DNA of 39,772 nucleotides from Thermoproteales archaeon (GCA_021163245.1 JAGGXB010000115.1:1-39772); one strand, 5' to 3'. Shown: positions 17,379 through 26,978, counted from the stretch's first letter. Translations and numbers: made by a program. The notes: a model not told the origin generated them from the sequence alone.

Positions 17379-17918
17379 ATGAGTTATCAACCACCACCAA
17401 CAGGATACCCACAATATCCACAATATCCTCCTTATCCACAAAAACGAGAAAGACCTTTTGGAGTAGCTATAATTGCAGTTCTAGAGGCATTAGATGGAAT
17501 ACTGTACTTGTTAATTGGAATATTTATGATAGTTGGAGGAATAGCATTTGCTAGTATTATTATGAAATGGATCAATGCTCCTATAACAGTTTTTGGAACG
17601 GGAATGATCCTTATTGGAGTGGTAGGAGGTGTACTTATTATTTTCGGTATAATTGCGTTAATTATGGCCAAAGGATTATGGGATGGCAAAGGATGGGCTT
17701 GGACAATTACATTAATTCTAAACATAATCGGTTTAATCTTTGGTATTATTTCGTTGATATTTACAAGATCTGGAGGAGGTATTATACCGCTATTGATAAA
17801 TGTGATAATTATCTACTATCTAACTCGACCCCATGTTAAAGCATTTTTCGGTAAGGGAGGTTATGTACAGCCTCCTCCTCCACCGCCACCACCACAGAGA
17901 GGATATCCACAATACTAA
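17379..17918 (+). CDS. Four-helix membrane protein with Pro/Tyr-rich tails
   Basis: The 179-residue protein has an N-terminal Pro/Tyr/Gln tail (YPQYPQYPPYPQ, residues 1-22), about four membrane helices (about 30-155) with LDGILYLLIGI and KGLWDGKGWAWTITL segments, and a C-terminal tail with eight prolines in a row (17871-17894) followed by QRGYPQY. The membrane part resembles small uncharacterised archaeal membrane proteins of the DUF2127 sort, though I cannot assign a family firmly. The repeated PQY motif at both ends suggests that the tails face the same side and bind a common partner. It starts at ATG 17379 with a TATA-like TTTGTATAG near 17350-17358, so the transcript may be leaderless. 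Confidence 0.7.
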   Translation: MSYQPPPTGYPQYPQYPPYPQKRERPFGVAIIAVLEALDGILYLLIGIFMIVGGIAFASIIMKWINAPITVFGTGMILIGVVGGVLIIFGIIALIMAKGLWDGKGWAWTITLILNIIGLIFGIISLIFTRSGGGIIPLLINVIIIYYLTRPHVKAFFGKGGYVQPPPPPPPPQRGYPQY

Positions 17919-17957
17919 AAATTTTTAATTTTTATAAATCAAAATTTTATTTTTAAC
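17919..17957. terminator. Bidirectional AT-rich terminator
   Basis: Oligo-T runs at 17922-17935 and 17945-17955, interrupted by A runs, fill the gap between the convergent membrane-protein gene (ends 17918) and the ion-transporter gene (ends 17979). On either strand they would give a U-rich transcript end. Confidence 0.45.
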
Positions 17958-17978
17958 AAAAAAATAATTAAAACATTT

Positions 17979-19379
17979 TCACATTAATGGCAATTGTAAA
18001 TATAGTAAGAAAAATGCTATTACTATCGGGATGACGCTAAATATTGGACCATACTTAAGCCACTCCATAAATGTTATTCTTCCTGCTTTTCTAGACTCTA
18101 ATAAGCTAACTGCTACAATATTTGCTGTGCTTGCAATTATTGTAAAGTTACCAAAATATGTACCTGAAAAAAGTAACCCCCACCACAGTGGATAAACATT
18201 TAATCCCATTTCTTTCAAATGATTTATGACTGGGATAAAGAAAGCAACAGTTAAAACATTATCTAGGAAAGCGCTCAATAGAGAAGCAATAACCATAACA
18301 GCTAACAAAACCATAGCTATATTTCCACCAGCTATATTTTTCAGTGTATTTGCAATTATTTCAGTTATACCTACATGTTCTAATGCTCCCACAGAAGAAA
18401 AAAGAAATATGAAAAACAGTAGTACTGGCCAGTCAACTCCATTTTCAAGAATATCCTCGAGTTCTTCATGCCTTAGAAACAAGACTATTGTAGCTCCTCC
18501 AATTGCGGCAGCTAACAATATATTACCTTCTTGTAGGTTTAACATCTTCTCTAATACTTCATGTAAAGCTATAACCGTCAGAACACCTATAAAAAGTGCC
18601 CATGATTTTAACTGTTCTTTTATACTTATCTCGCCTTTTTCAACTAAAGCAACCTTTGACTCTTCACTCATGACTCTGTTCAATTTGTGTAAATCTTCTT
18701 TAAAAATTAAAAACGAGAATACCAAACTTATCAATAATGAGACTGTTGTTATTGGTGTAGACCATCTTATAAAGTCAAAGAAAGTCAGGTGTCCACCCAA
18801 AGCTATTAAAATTCCTACAGGATTTCCTACGGCAGTAGCACTACTACCAATATTTGCGGCAAATACAACCATAAGTATTAATGGAATAACGTTTACACGA
18901 TATTTTAAGGCGATATCCAATACTATAGGTATCATGAATAAAATAGCTGTAATGACACCTACCAAAGAAGCAAAGATTGCAGTCATTATGAAGAAAACAG
19001 AGATGAGACTAAACGCAGTTTTGCAAAGTGTTCTTAACAGAAAATTTACTATCCCTTCGAAAAACGCTACTCTTTCAAGATATTCTACTATTATCATCAT
19101 ACCTATTAGGAATATAATTACGTCTAGGTGAGAAAATTTAATGAATCCTTCTATATCTAAACCTCCGACTAAGAGTAAGAGAACCATTCCAAGTGATGAA
19201 AACGAAACTTTAAACTCCCAGTAAAAAATTATCCCTGACATCATTAAGGCTATTATAGCTAGTGTTTGTATCTGTTTAACATCTAGACCTGCTAGAAAAG
19301 ATATGATACATACTATAGTCGTAATGAGAAGGAGATATAACGGCTTAATCTTTAGTACTCTGCTTATCTTCCTCATCAT
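17979..19379 (-). CDS. ArsB/NhaD-type (SLC13-like) ion transporter
   Basis: The 466-residue protein has about 11-12 membrane helices and the signature of the ArsB/NhaD/P-protein branch of the ion transporter superfamily: HLDVIIFLIGMMI, a central AANIGSSATAVGNPVGIL loop, and in the second half LDNVLTVAFFIPV with a matching FGNFTIIASTANIVA. The two Asn/Gly-rich re-entrant loops form the usual inverted repeat. The substrate could be arsenite, Na+/H+ or a dicarboxylate; no ArsA ATPase or ArsR regulator is near. It starts at ATG 19379, preceded at the right distance by GGGTGAT (about 19388-19394), and is transcribed away from the MscS-like gene. Confidence 0.8.
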   Translation of the reverse strand: MMRKISRVLKIKPLYLLLITTIVCIISFLAGLDVKQIQTLAIIALMMSGIIFYWEFKVSFSSLGMVLLLLVGGLDIEGFIKFSHLDVIIFLIGMMIIVEYLERVAFFEGIVNFLLRTLCKTAFSLISVFFIMTAIFASLVGVITAILFMIPIVLDIALKYRVNVIPLILMVVFAANIGSSATAVGNPVGILIALGGHLTFFDFIRWSTPITTVSLLISLVFSFLIFKEDLHKLNRVMSEESKVALVEKGEISIKEQLKSWALFIGVLTVIALHEVLEKMLNLQEGNILLAAAIGGATIVLFLRHEELEDILENGVDWPVLLFFIFLFSSVGALEHVGITEIIANTLKNIAGGNIAMVLLAVMVIASLLSAFLDNVLTVAFFIPVINHLKEMGLNVYPLWWGLLFSGTYFGNFTIIASTANIVAVSLLESRKAGRITFMEWLKYGPIFSVIPIVIAFFLLYLQLPLM

Positions 19380-19475
19380 AATTTCAGATCACCCTGCAAA
19401 ACTCTCTAAGATAAACTAGAATGTAATATAATTATATTTACCTATAATTTTATTACTATATTAGAAAATAATGTG

Positions 19476-20507
19476 ATGGATATGAAGGATATAATCCAGG
19501 TGTTTATAGATAATATTATAGATATACTCCCAAAAATTGGCGGATCGATACTAGTACTAGTCACAGGTTTCATTCTGGGTAAAATTTTAGGTATGATAGC
19601 CAAGAGCTTTGCTGAGAAACTAAAGATCGATGAAAACTTTGGCAATACTGCTGTAGGCAGAGCTCTGCAAGGTTTTAATCTTTCTATTAGTGATTTTATA
19701 GGAGTTAGTTTCAGATGGTTTATCTATATTTTTTCATTACTGGTCTCTATAGATTTACTTGGTATTCCAGCCCTAGAAAGGTTTTCAACAATCGCTATTG
19801 AATATTTGCCTTGTTTACTCGGTGGAATGTTGATTTTAATTGGTGGTATGCTTATAGCTGAAATAATTGCTAAGATACTTTATGAGTCACTAACAGGGAT
19901 AAATGTTCCATATTCAAGACTAATATTATTATTTACAAGATATGTCCTCTATTCAATAGTGTTGGTAACTTCTCTATTCGTTATGAAGATAGATGTAACA
20001 GCCCTTTACTCATTGCTTAATGCTATCTTTCTTGGTACAGCTGTAGGTATTGGAGGTGCTATAGCTATTGCAGTTGGATTCGGTATGAAGGATTATATTT
20101 CTAAAAGTGTAGAGACATGGCTAGAAACCGCTGAAAAGACGGAGAAGGGACAGGTCATTAGAGAATACGAGGACAAAATTAGAGATTATCAGAGAGAAGT
20201 TGCTAGGTTAGAAGAAGAATTAAGTAAAGAACGTAAGAAGACTTTAGAATTGGAGGAATTGAGAAAAATAGAGATTGATAAATATGAGAAAGTGGAACTT
20301 GAACTTGATAAAAGACTTAAAGAACTAATTTCTGATAGAGGTCATGTAATACATGCTAAGGGAGGCTATAGGATAGAAATAAAGGATATCTCAAGCTTTC
20401 CATTGACGAAGGTATTAGTAACCCTAACAAATAATGGATTTCGCGCATCGCTCGAGAAGACAAAAAGTGGATATATTATAGTTGCTCGTCTTACTAAAAC
20501 CATATAA
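19476..20507 (+). CDS. MscS-like membrane protein with C-terminal coiled coil
   Basis: The 343-residue protein begins with a conserved TM-helix repeat found in mechanosensitive-channel relatives (PKIGGSILVLVTGFILGKIL), repeated near YLPCLLGGMLILIGGMLIAE, and has about five membrane helices. A glycine/alanine-rich segment (VGIGGAIAIAVGFGMKDYI) looks like the pore-lining TM3 of MscS. The usual beta domain is absent. Instead come about 75 charged residues with heptad spacing (about 225-300), a probable coiled coil, and a small C-terminal domain. Start candidates are GTG 19473, ATG 19476 and ATG 19482. It is likely involved in osmotic or membrane-tension response; channel activity is inferred. 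Confidence 0.65.
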   Translation: MDMKDIIQVFIDNIIDILPKIGGSILVLVTGFILGKILGMIAKSFAEKLKIDENFGNTAVGRALQGFNLSISDFIGVSFRWFIYIFSLLVSIDLLGIPALERFSTIAIEYLPCLLGGMLILIGGMLIAEIIAKILYESLTGINVPYSRLILLFTRYVLYSIVLVTSLFVMKIDVTALYSLLNAIFLGTAVGIGGAIAIAVGFGMKDYISKSVETWLETAEKTEKGQVIREYEDKIRDYQREVARLEEELSKERKKTLELEELRKIEIDKYEKVELELDKRLKELISDRGHVIHAKGGYRIEIKDISSFPLTKVLVTLTNNGFRASLEKTKSGYIIVARLTKTI

Positions 20508-20627
20508 ATTTTATTTATTCATGTTATTTTTAAAGAAAAAGTTCATGATACATTATATGTAATATGATATAACTATTAGTAAATATTATCATTTGAAATA
20601 TATAATATTAAAAATAAACATCGATAA

Positions 20628-20637
20628 TCTTTTATAG
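20628..20637 (+). promoter_or_regulatory. TATA-like element before the GATase1-like gene
   Basis: CTTTTATAGC lies about 40 bases before ATG 20673 within a 165-base gap. A GGGAA stretch eight bases before the ATG may act as a weak Shine-Dalgarno site. The rest of the gap is AT-rich, and I see no RNA gene in it. Confidence 0.45.
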
Positions 20638-20672
20638 CCCAAAAGAGAATAATTCATTTTGTAGGGAAGAAT

Positions 20673-21470
20673 ATGATTAAAATATTATATGTTGGGGATG
20701 CTGGAGTTTTAGCAGGACCTATATTCTTTGCATCTCCTTTCATCATGGAAATTAAAGGGTTAAGTGTAAATGTATTCGGCGAACCTCTTATTAAGGCATT
20801 TGAAAAAGACAATGAGATAAAAGTTACCCATATGAGTTCGTGGGATGCATATGCCAATTTTCCCAAAACTCTTGAAGAAATGAAACAATATGACATAATC
20901 ATACTAAGTGACGTTGAGGCAGAAACATTATTCTTCTATCCAGAATTCTACACTCCAAGCGAATATGGCAAAAAAACAATTACAAAGCCGAATAGACTTA
21001 AGGCAATCAAACAATTCGTAGAATCTGGTGGATCTCTTATAATGGCTGGAAGCTGGTTTACCTTTGCTGGACGTCATGGTCAAAGTGGATGGAGAAAGAC
21101 TCCTGTTGCTGATGTTCTACCGGTCGAGATACTCCCAGAGGATGATAGAGTTGAGACACCTGAAGGAGCTGTTATAGAAGTATTAAAACCCGATCATCCC
21201 ATAATGAAAGGTATACCATGGGATACATGTCCTCCATTCCTAGGGTACAACAAGGTTATTCTTAAAGATGGAGCTGAGTTACTTGCAACTATTAAGTCTG
21301 TAGATGCAAAAGAACCAGATCCCTTAATTGCAGTTTGGGAATATGGTAAAGGTAGAGTAATGGCTTTTACTTCTGATCCATGCCCTCACTGGGGCATGAA
21401 CTTTATGACATGGGATTATTACTCGAAGTTCTGGATCCAAGCAGCTAAATGGCTTGTCAAAAAAATTTAA
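20673..21470 (+). CDS. GATase1-like (PF07090-type) domain protein
   Basis: The 265-residue protein has a class I glutamine-amidotransferase-like flavodoxin fold. The N-terminal strand ILYVGDAG, a DIIILSDVEAE strand, the GGSLIMAGSWFTFAGRHGQ segment, a DVLPVEI strand and a C-terminal GRVMAFTSDPCPHWG motif match the PF07090 group. The nucleophile-elbow Cys of true amidotransferases is not there; the position reads AGSWF, so I do not expect glutaminase activity. Such proteins often sit next to carbohydrate-active enzymes or secreted proteins, and here the following gene encodes a large protein with a mutarotase-like end. The two genes are 45 bases apart and probably co-transcribed. Confidence 0.75.
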   Translation: MIKILYVGDAGVLAGPIFFASPFIMEIKGLSVNVFGEPLIKAFEKDNEIKVTHMSSWDAYANFPKTLEEMKQYDIIILSDVEAETLFFYPEFYTPSEYGKKTITKPNRLKAIKQFVESGGSLIMAGSWFTFAGRHGQSGWRKTPVADVLPVEILPEDDRVETPEGAVIEVLKPDHPIMKGIPWDTCPPFLGYNKVILKDGAELLATIKSVDAKEPDPLIAVWEYGKGRVMAFTSDPCPHWGMNFMTWDYYSKFWIQAAKWLVKKI

Positions 21471-21515
21471 AATGAATTAAAATTTTTCCTTTTTATATTG
21501 ATTCGGGTCTCTGAT

Positions 21516-24059
21516 ATGAGAGAGAAAAATTTTATTGTTAAAAAAAGATGGTCTTTCTCTGGTTATTTTAGAGGCGAATGGATTGAAAAATCTTGGTTTT
21601 GGGCAAATTTTGCAGGTCTATTGGATTTTTCTCTTCCAGATATATCCTTTGAAATTGAAAAGCTTGAAAACACATGTTTTAAGAAAATAGGACTTGGAAC
21701 AATATTTGTTCAACCAGGAATTTTTTCAGAACTTGTCTCTTTGGGTAATTTGATTGAGTTAAAGTTTCCTGAAAAAATAGAAGAGATTCCTAAAGAAGAA
21801 AATAATCTTCTAGTAATGTGTACAAAAGACTCTAATATATACAAATTTTTAAAGCGAGACAAGAAGAGTGGGTTGGAATATGATAATGAAATACATATTT
21901 CATATTTTGAAAATAAGAAAATATTTGTTTTAGCATCAAGTAGTAAAGAAAATGCTCTTAAACTATACTCTCTTGTTAAAAACACAATCGATCTATTGAA
22001 GAAATATAAAATTGTTAAAGGTTGGCCTTTCTATAATACTAACTATTATATGATATCTCAAAGAGTAGAGAATCCAATAGTCTCTCTATCAAAGGCTATA
22101 AACCAAGGCTGTAGCTGGATGTTTCTCATCGGACCATATGAAAACCTAACAGTTAAAGAGCTTAACAAATGGATAAAAAATGTTGGATTAGATTTTGTGG
22201 TTACTTCGGGTCAGGTTTCTAATGATGGAAAGGTTTTGATGTTAGATATGGAAGATTATCCAAGTTTCCAAGGTTGTAATTATAAAGTTGCTTATCAATG
22301 GTATAAAACGCATAATGGGTATCTTTTTGTCAGATTTTCTGCCTATGATGTTCTTGACGACATACCTGAAAATTCGTTTGACGGCTATATATTTGAGAAA
22401 GGAAATAGTCAATATTTAAAGGAAGTAGATAAACCTTTCCTAGTTTTTGAGCATTTCTTTGATTTTGAAAAAGTGCCAGCATCTATGTTTGTTCTAATTC
22501 CTAAAGACACAGCTTTAAATATCGAAACATTGATGAAATCCATATTAGGAAAAAAATGTATAGGTGTTTTTCCTCCAAACTATCTTGTTGGTCCTGAAGA
22601 GCTCTTAAAAGTTTTTTCTATTCTATTTCTTGAAAAAGACTATCTGTTAAGGAATTTCAGAAAAAATATATTGTTTGAAACTCACATTGAAGGAAATCAA
22701 CTTAAAATAGAAATAATTAATACGACAGACTCAGAAATCGATGGACATCTAATAATCCATGCACCCAATTGCATATCTATTGAAAAGAATAAAATCTTCA
22801 TGCAACTAGCTTCTCGAGGTAAAACATCCCTGAGAATACCATTTAAGGTTATTGGTACAATTGAGGGAAATATAGCACCGATCTTTCTTGTCTTCAAAAA
22901 CGATAAAGAAAGTTATTATGATATCACGTATATTAGTATACCCGATATTGTTTCCGTGCCACAGATGCTGTTTAGGTATTCTAACAACATTATAATTCCT
23001 GTAACAATATTTAACTTATCAGATAAAGAAAACATATATGTAAACTTAATTGTTAACAAAGATGATAAAACTATTCTAGATAAGAATCTTAACCTTCTTA
23101 TAAAACCGGGAGATATAAGTAATATAGATTTAACTCTCCAATTAGAACCTGGAGAATATGATGTTTCTATAAAATTTCTAGACAAAGAAGCAAAGTGTAA
23201 GCTATTAGTAAATGAGCCAAAGGGAAACGTTATATGGTATAAATCGGATTATGATAAAGACGGCCTTGAAGAAATAATTCTAGAAAATGAAAAAGTTAGA
23301 ATAATCGTCCTGCCTTGGGAAGGAAGAATAATTAGATTCTCATTAAAAGATAGAGATCAAGATGTGCTATTTAAGATATGGCCTAAAAGACCCTTAAATT
23401 GGAGAGACGCTAACCGCAGATCCGAGTATTGGCCATATGGTGGTTTAGAAGAATTTATAAATTATCCAACTGTGGGTTGTCATGTTCCTTTTGATCTAAA
23501 AATATTAAACGCATCCCAAAATAGTGTAACAGTTGAGGCTTCAGCTGTGATTCATGGTAACAAAATTGTGAAAAATATAACTCTATTTGGCGACCTGCCT
23601 TTAGTTGAAGTAATATATAAGATTATTGCAAAGAATCCTGAACTTAACGTTTTAGGCGTTAACCCGTTGATACGGATAGGAGGTAGCTGTGATCAAAATC
23701 ATATATTCATATTTCCAACGGAGAAAGGTTATGAAAAAAGAAGATATTTGAAAAATAGAATGTATGGAGAATTCTTTGATTTAAAGGAAGGATGGGTAGC
23801 TGGATACGATGAAGAAGAAAATATAACTCTTGTTACATTATTCCCTCCGGATGTCCCATATGTAACGCATCTTTGGATGAATACTCCACTTAACAGAGCA
23901 TCCCATCACTATTATGTTGAGATTCAACCTTGGGTTAAAATCAAGGAAAATAACCCCTTATATTTCTCTTACTACATGTATGCTGAATCAGGCTTTTGGA
24001 AAGAAACAGTCGAGAAACTTAGGAAAATTAATTTAATAAGAGAAAAGAATAAACAATAA
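21516..24059 (+). CDS. Large multidomain protein with mutarotase-like C-terminal domain
   Basis: I cannot assign this 847-residue protein to a characterised family. The N-terminal third (about 1-170) is alpha/beta, followed by a region that may be a TIM-barrel-like fold (about 175-370). Two Ig/CARDB-like beta sandwiches come next (about 390-570; for example a segment ending in LEPGEYDVSIKFLDKEAK). The last 270 residues resemble the supersandwich of galactose-mutarotase and DUF5107-type proteins, with VRIIVLPWEGRIIRF, YWPYGGLEEF and NPLIRIGG. This is the build of a carbohydrate-active protein without a proven active site. No signal peptide is seen. The open frame begins at TTG 21498; I chose ATG 21516. 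It lies between the GATase1-like gene and a 229-residue unknown, in one probable operon. Confidence 0.6.
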   Translation: MREKNFIVKKRWSFSGYFRGEWIEKSWFWANFAGLLDFSLPDISFEIEKLENTCFKKIGLGTIFVQPGIFSELVSLGNLIELKFPEKIEEIPKEENNLLVMCTKDSNIYKFLKRDKKSGLEYDNEIHISYFENKKIFVLASSSKENALKLYSLVKNTIDLLKKYKIVKGWPFYNTNYYMISQRVENPIVSLSKAINQGCSWMFLIGPYENLTVKELNKWIKNVGLDFVVTSGQVSNDGKVLMLDMEDYPSFQGCNYKVAYQWYKTHNGYLFVRFSAYDVLDDIPENSFDGYIFEKGNSQYLKEVDKPFLVFEHFFDFEKVPASMFVLIPKDTALNIETLMKSILGKKCIGVFPPNYLVGPEELLKVFSILFLEKDYLLRNFRKNILFETHIEGNQLKIEIINTTDSEIDGHLIIHAPNCISIEKNKIFMQLASRGKTSLRIPFKVIGTIEGNIAPIFLVFKNDKESYYDITYISIPDIVSVPQMLFRYSNNIIIPVTIFNLSDKENIYVNLIVNKDDKTILDKNLNLLIKPGDISNIDLTLQLEPGEYDVSIKFLDKEAKCKLLVNEPKGNVIWYKSDYDKDGLEEIILENEKVRIIVLPWEGRIIRFSLKDRDQDVLFKIWPKRPLNWRDANRRSEYWPYGGLEEFINYPTVGCHVPFDLKILNASQNSVTVEASAVIHGNKIVKNITLFGDLPLVEVIYKIIAKNPELNVLGVNPLIRIGGSCDQNHIFIFPTEKGYEKRRYLKNRMYGEFFDLKEGWVAGYDEEENITLVTLFPPDVPYVTHLWMNTPLNRASHHYYVEIQPWVKIKENNPLYFSYYMYAESGFWKETVEKLRKINLIREKNKQ

Positions 24060-24066
24060 AGATAAC

Positions 24067-24756
24067 ATGTATCAAGCAGAGGACTTAGATATAATCTATA
24101 AAATTTTAAAAAATAAAATCAATATCCTAGATAAGAATAAAGAGCGCGGAACTTTAATTATCCGCCCATCTAATTCTCCATTTGAAAACATATATATTTC
24201 GTTTAAACCTATTCCTTTAAGTCTTGAAAAACTAACTGTCTTTTTCGGAGAGATACCCATTGGAGAAATAGGTACTGACACATCTGTAATTTATAAAGAG
24301 TTGAAATCTCTAGAATGTGAAATCGATTACAAAGGCTTTTTAGGAAGAAAAGTATTGTTTATATCTCGAAAAGAATTAGTTAATCTGAAGGATAAACTTA
24401 AAGGATTAAAGATAAGAAAAGATCTTACCAGCTTTTTAAATTCAGATAAAGACCTCTTAAAAGAGATTAAAAAGTTAAAGATACATAGACTTGAAATTAA
24501 GTTAAATGTTGGAGCAGATGTAGACAGTAGTTTAACCGAAGATATTAAAGATGATATAGAAAAAATTAGTCAACTGTACGAGATTTCTTCGTTTTATAAC
24601 CCACCAGAGGATATTTACTGGAACGTAATTATAGAGGCATATTTAGTAAGAGGAATTCTTTATCCAAAAAAGGTCGCAACCACGTACCAAATCCTAGAAA
24701 ATATAGGCTATAAGTTAATTAACTTTACTCCCCTTTTTTTAAACAGAATTAGTTAA
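24067..24756 (+). CDS. Hypothetical protein (229 aa)
   Basis: I do not recognise this protein. It is soluble, Lys- and Ile-rich and probably alpha/beta, with a charged helical middle (LVNLKDKLKGLKIRKDL, about 103-120) and a C-terminal segment predicted as helices. It starts seven bases after the stop of the mutarotase-like gene, so it is almost surely in the same operon and may act with it. Confidence 0.6.
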   Translation: MYQAEDLDIIYKILKNKINILDKNKERGTLIIRPSNSPFENIYISFKPIPLSLEKLTVFFGEIPIGEIGTDTSVIYKELKSLECEIDYKGFLGRKVLFISRKELVNLKDKLKGLKIRKDLTSFLNSDKDLLKEIKKLKIHRLEIKLNVGADVDSSLTEDIKDDIEKISQLYEISSFYNPPEDIYWNVIIEAYLVRGILYPKKVATTYQILENIGYKLINFTPLFLNRIS

Positions 24757-24944
24757 AAAAATTATCGGTGTTAATAATATTTAATAATTTTATTTAATTT
24801 ATAAAAATATTTTAATCAACATTCTCTACATAGTATATAAAATTTTTAACAAAAATATTTAAAAAATAAATGTTTTTCAAGGTTAAAAACAATTATTAAA
24901 TTTTTGGGAAAAAATTTATAAGTAAATGTTAAAAAAATTAAATT
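24757..24944 (+). promoter_or_regulatory. AT-rich intergenic region with leaderless-type promoter
   Basis: This 188-base gap is over 85 percent A+T. TTTATA at 24915-24920 is centred 27 bases before ATG 24945, the spacing expected when transcription starts at the initiation codon. No Shine-Dalgarno site is visible before that ATG. I see no RNA gene or further conserved structure. Confidence 0.6.
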
Positions 24945-26978
24945 ATGAGCCAAGGAAAACAACCAAGTGAGTGGGTGCCTGGCTTTACTTCTCGCTCCGT
25001 TCTAATAACTCTTGTCTTGATCGTCTTTATTGGTTTATTGCAGACACATTGGTATAATTATACCAATATAGCTGTTCACTACAATCCCTGGCCCGAAGAG
25101 GGCACCTGTGGAAGCTTACATGAACCTATAGGTATGTTATTTCTTGTAATATTACTTCTTACCGTAATTTACAAGAAGGTTAATTTAACTATACAGGAAT
25201 TAGCTGTTATATTTTCAGGTATTGCGCTTGCAAGTATGCCATTTGCACCTATGGGTGCAATGGTAACGATGCAGTATGTTTTTGGTACATTAAGACCTGA
25301 CTACATAAAGAACATTCAATTTTTCCTACCTCACCCATGGTTCCCGCCAGCCGAAACATATATTCCCTTCTATGAATCTGGACCCGTTCCATGGGATAAA
25401 ATTGGCGGGGCTTTCTCTATATGGGTGTTAACATTCCTTATATGGTCATTATTACAATTCTTCCTATCACTAGGATTTATAAGACAGGTAGTTCATGCTG
25501 AAATGTTACCCTTCCCATATGCTACACCCGCACTACACCTATTTAGAATTACTGAAGAAAAGAAAAATATTCTAAACTTTAAGGATCTAACTCTAAAAAG
25601 AGTCTGGATAGGTTTCTTAATTGGATTTATCTTCTATGTACATTTCGTCCCTGTATTGTTCTGGAAGGATTTTCCTGCTTTATGGGGACCATATCTAGCC
25701 TATGGTAGAAGAAAAATCTTTGGCTGGCTACACTTCTATCCTGCAACTAAAACAGCTATTCCATGGTTCCCGAACAACTGGGAGATATACCCTGAACTAG
25801 TTGCAGCCACTTTATTCATACCCTTAGATATGTTAGCCACAGCCTCGATATGGTGGCTATGGGTTAACCTTATATCTCCACCTATCTTGGTTGGTCTTGG
25901 TTTAAGAAAACCATGGCCTGCTGGTGGTTATAGTGGATGGTGGAGTGCCTCTTGGGATAACTGGATGCAGCATCCAGGCAAACTAGGTCTAACATTCCAG
26001 TCCGCGATATGGGCTCTAGCCTTCTGGGAACTAATATTCAACTTTAAACCCGTATGGCAAACAATTAAAGGTATTTGGAGTCCCCCATCAGATGAATCAG
26101 AGAAGGAACCGATACCTTGTAAAATGATCTGGGGATCTGTAATAGTACTAATTATATTGTCAGCAATGATCTATTCTTACATTGGTATTCCTTTAGCATA
26201 CTTCTTTGTAATACTGTTACCTTGGGCATTCCTATATTGGTATGGTGGAATAAGGCTTCATGCAGAAGTCGGTCCTGTCCAATACTGGAGAGGAGGAGGA
26301 GAAGGAAGAGACTTCCTGATATATCTTGGTGGACAAATGGGTATTCTACAGCCTAACACAAAGGAAGCATATATGGCAGTCGAACTGAGTAGAGAACTGA
26401 CGTTTGGATACATTTCTAGTGTACAATGGGGAGCACTTTCAATGACTGGCTACTATATAGCAGCAAATACGAAGACTAATCCTAAAGACATATTTAAGAT
26501 GCAGATTATAACTATACCTTTGGTTATAGTCTTATACTTCTTACTCGAAGTCTGGTCATTATTCTCGCTAGGCTTTGGAAAAGGATGGAAAGCAGCACCA
26601 TACTGGGTACATGGTTGGAGTAATGGAGACGCAAGCAGAGCTACAGATCTTGCATCAGGATGGGCTCAGAATGTACCATATTTAGCTGGAAGCTTTGTAT
26701 TATTCGGTATCTTAGTAGCTTTACGTAGATTCCTCCCATGGTGGCCTGTTCATCCATGGGGTATAGCATTACCTGGTCTATATCTCGGAATTAAGCTTGA
26801 TAGCACTTTATTCGTAGCATTCGTAATAAAGAGCCTTATATTAAAAATAGGTGGATCCAGACTATTTGAAAAGTCTGTACCTGTTCTAGTTGGAGTCATT
26901 GCTGGAAGTACAGCAGGAAGAATAATATTAGAGTTAGTTGGAGCCGCCTTCGGACTACCAAGACCTTATCTTGCATAA
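24945..26978 (+). CDS. OPT/DUF6785-like polytopic membrane transporter (677 aa)
   Basis: The longest of the three related transporters in the window. It has many membrane helices and the clearest DUF6785/DUF6784 signs: LPHPWFPPAETYIPFYESG with PVPWDKIGG after the first helices, HAEMLPFPYATPAL (the family's conserved acidic-Leu-Pro-Phe-Pro segment), and GGIRLHAEVGPVQYWRGGGEG in the C-terminal part. Trp is unusually frequent. It is more distant from the two shorter paralogs than they are from each other. It has its own leaderless-type promoter and is followed 55 bases later by the full-length M28-like/FtsX gene, so it may head the operon that runs to 33467. Substrate unknown; peptides, glycans or metal complexes are candidates by family analogy. 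Confidence 0.75.
   Translation: MSQGKQPSEWVPGFTSRSVLITLVLIVFIGLLQTHWYNYTNIAVHYNPWPEEGTCGSLHEPIGMLFLVILLLTVIYKKVNLTIQELAVIFSGIALASMPFAPMGAMVTMQYVFGTLRPDYIKNIQFFLPHPWFPPAETYIPFYESGPVPWDKIGGAFSIWVLTFLIWSLLQFFLSLGFIRQVVHAEMLPFPYATPALHLFRITEEKKNILNFKDLTLKRVWIGFLIGFIFYVHFVPVLFWKDFPALWGPYLAYGRRKIFGWLHFYPATKTAIPWFPNNWEIYPELVAATLFIPLDMLATASIWWLWVNLISPPILVGLGLRKPWPAGGYSGWWSASWDNWMQHPGKLGLTFQSAIWALAFWELIFNFKPVWQTIKGIWSPPSDESEKEPIPCKMIWGSVIVLIILSAMIYSYIGIPLAYFFVILLPWAFLYWYGGIRLHAEVGPVQYWRGGGEGRDFLIYLGGQMGILQPNTKEAYMAVELSRELTFGYISSVQWGALSMTGYYIAANTKTNPKDIFKMQIITIPLVIVLYFLLEVWSLFSLGFGKGWKAAPYWVHGWSNGDASRATDLASGWAQNVPYLAGSFVLFGILVALRRFLPWWPVHPWGIALPGLYLGIKLDSTLFVAFVIKSLILKIGGSRLFEKSVPVLVGVIAGSTAGRIILELVGAAFGLPRPYLA

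Noticed and set aside
18226-19131. Long forward frame of 301 codons opposite the ion-transporter gene
   Set aside because: It is the antisense shadow of a well-recognised transporter; its product is low-complexity Ile/Thr/Lys/Asn without family motifs.
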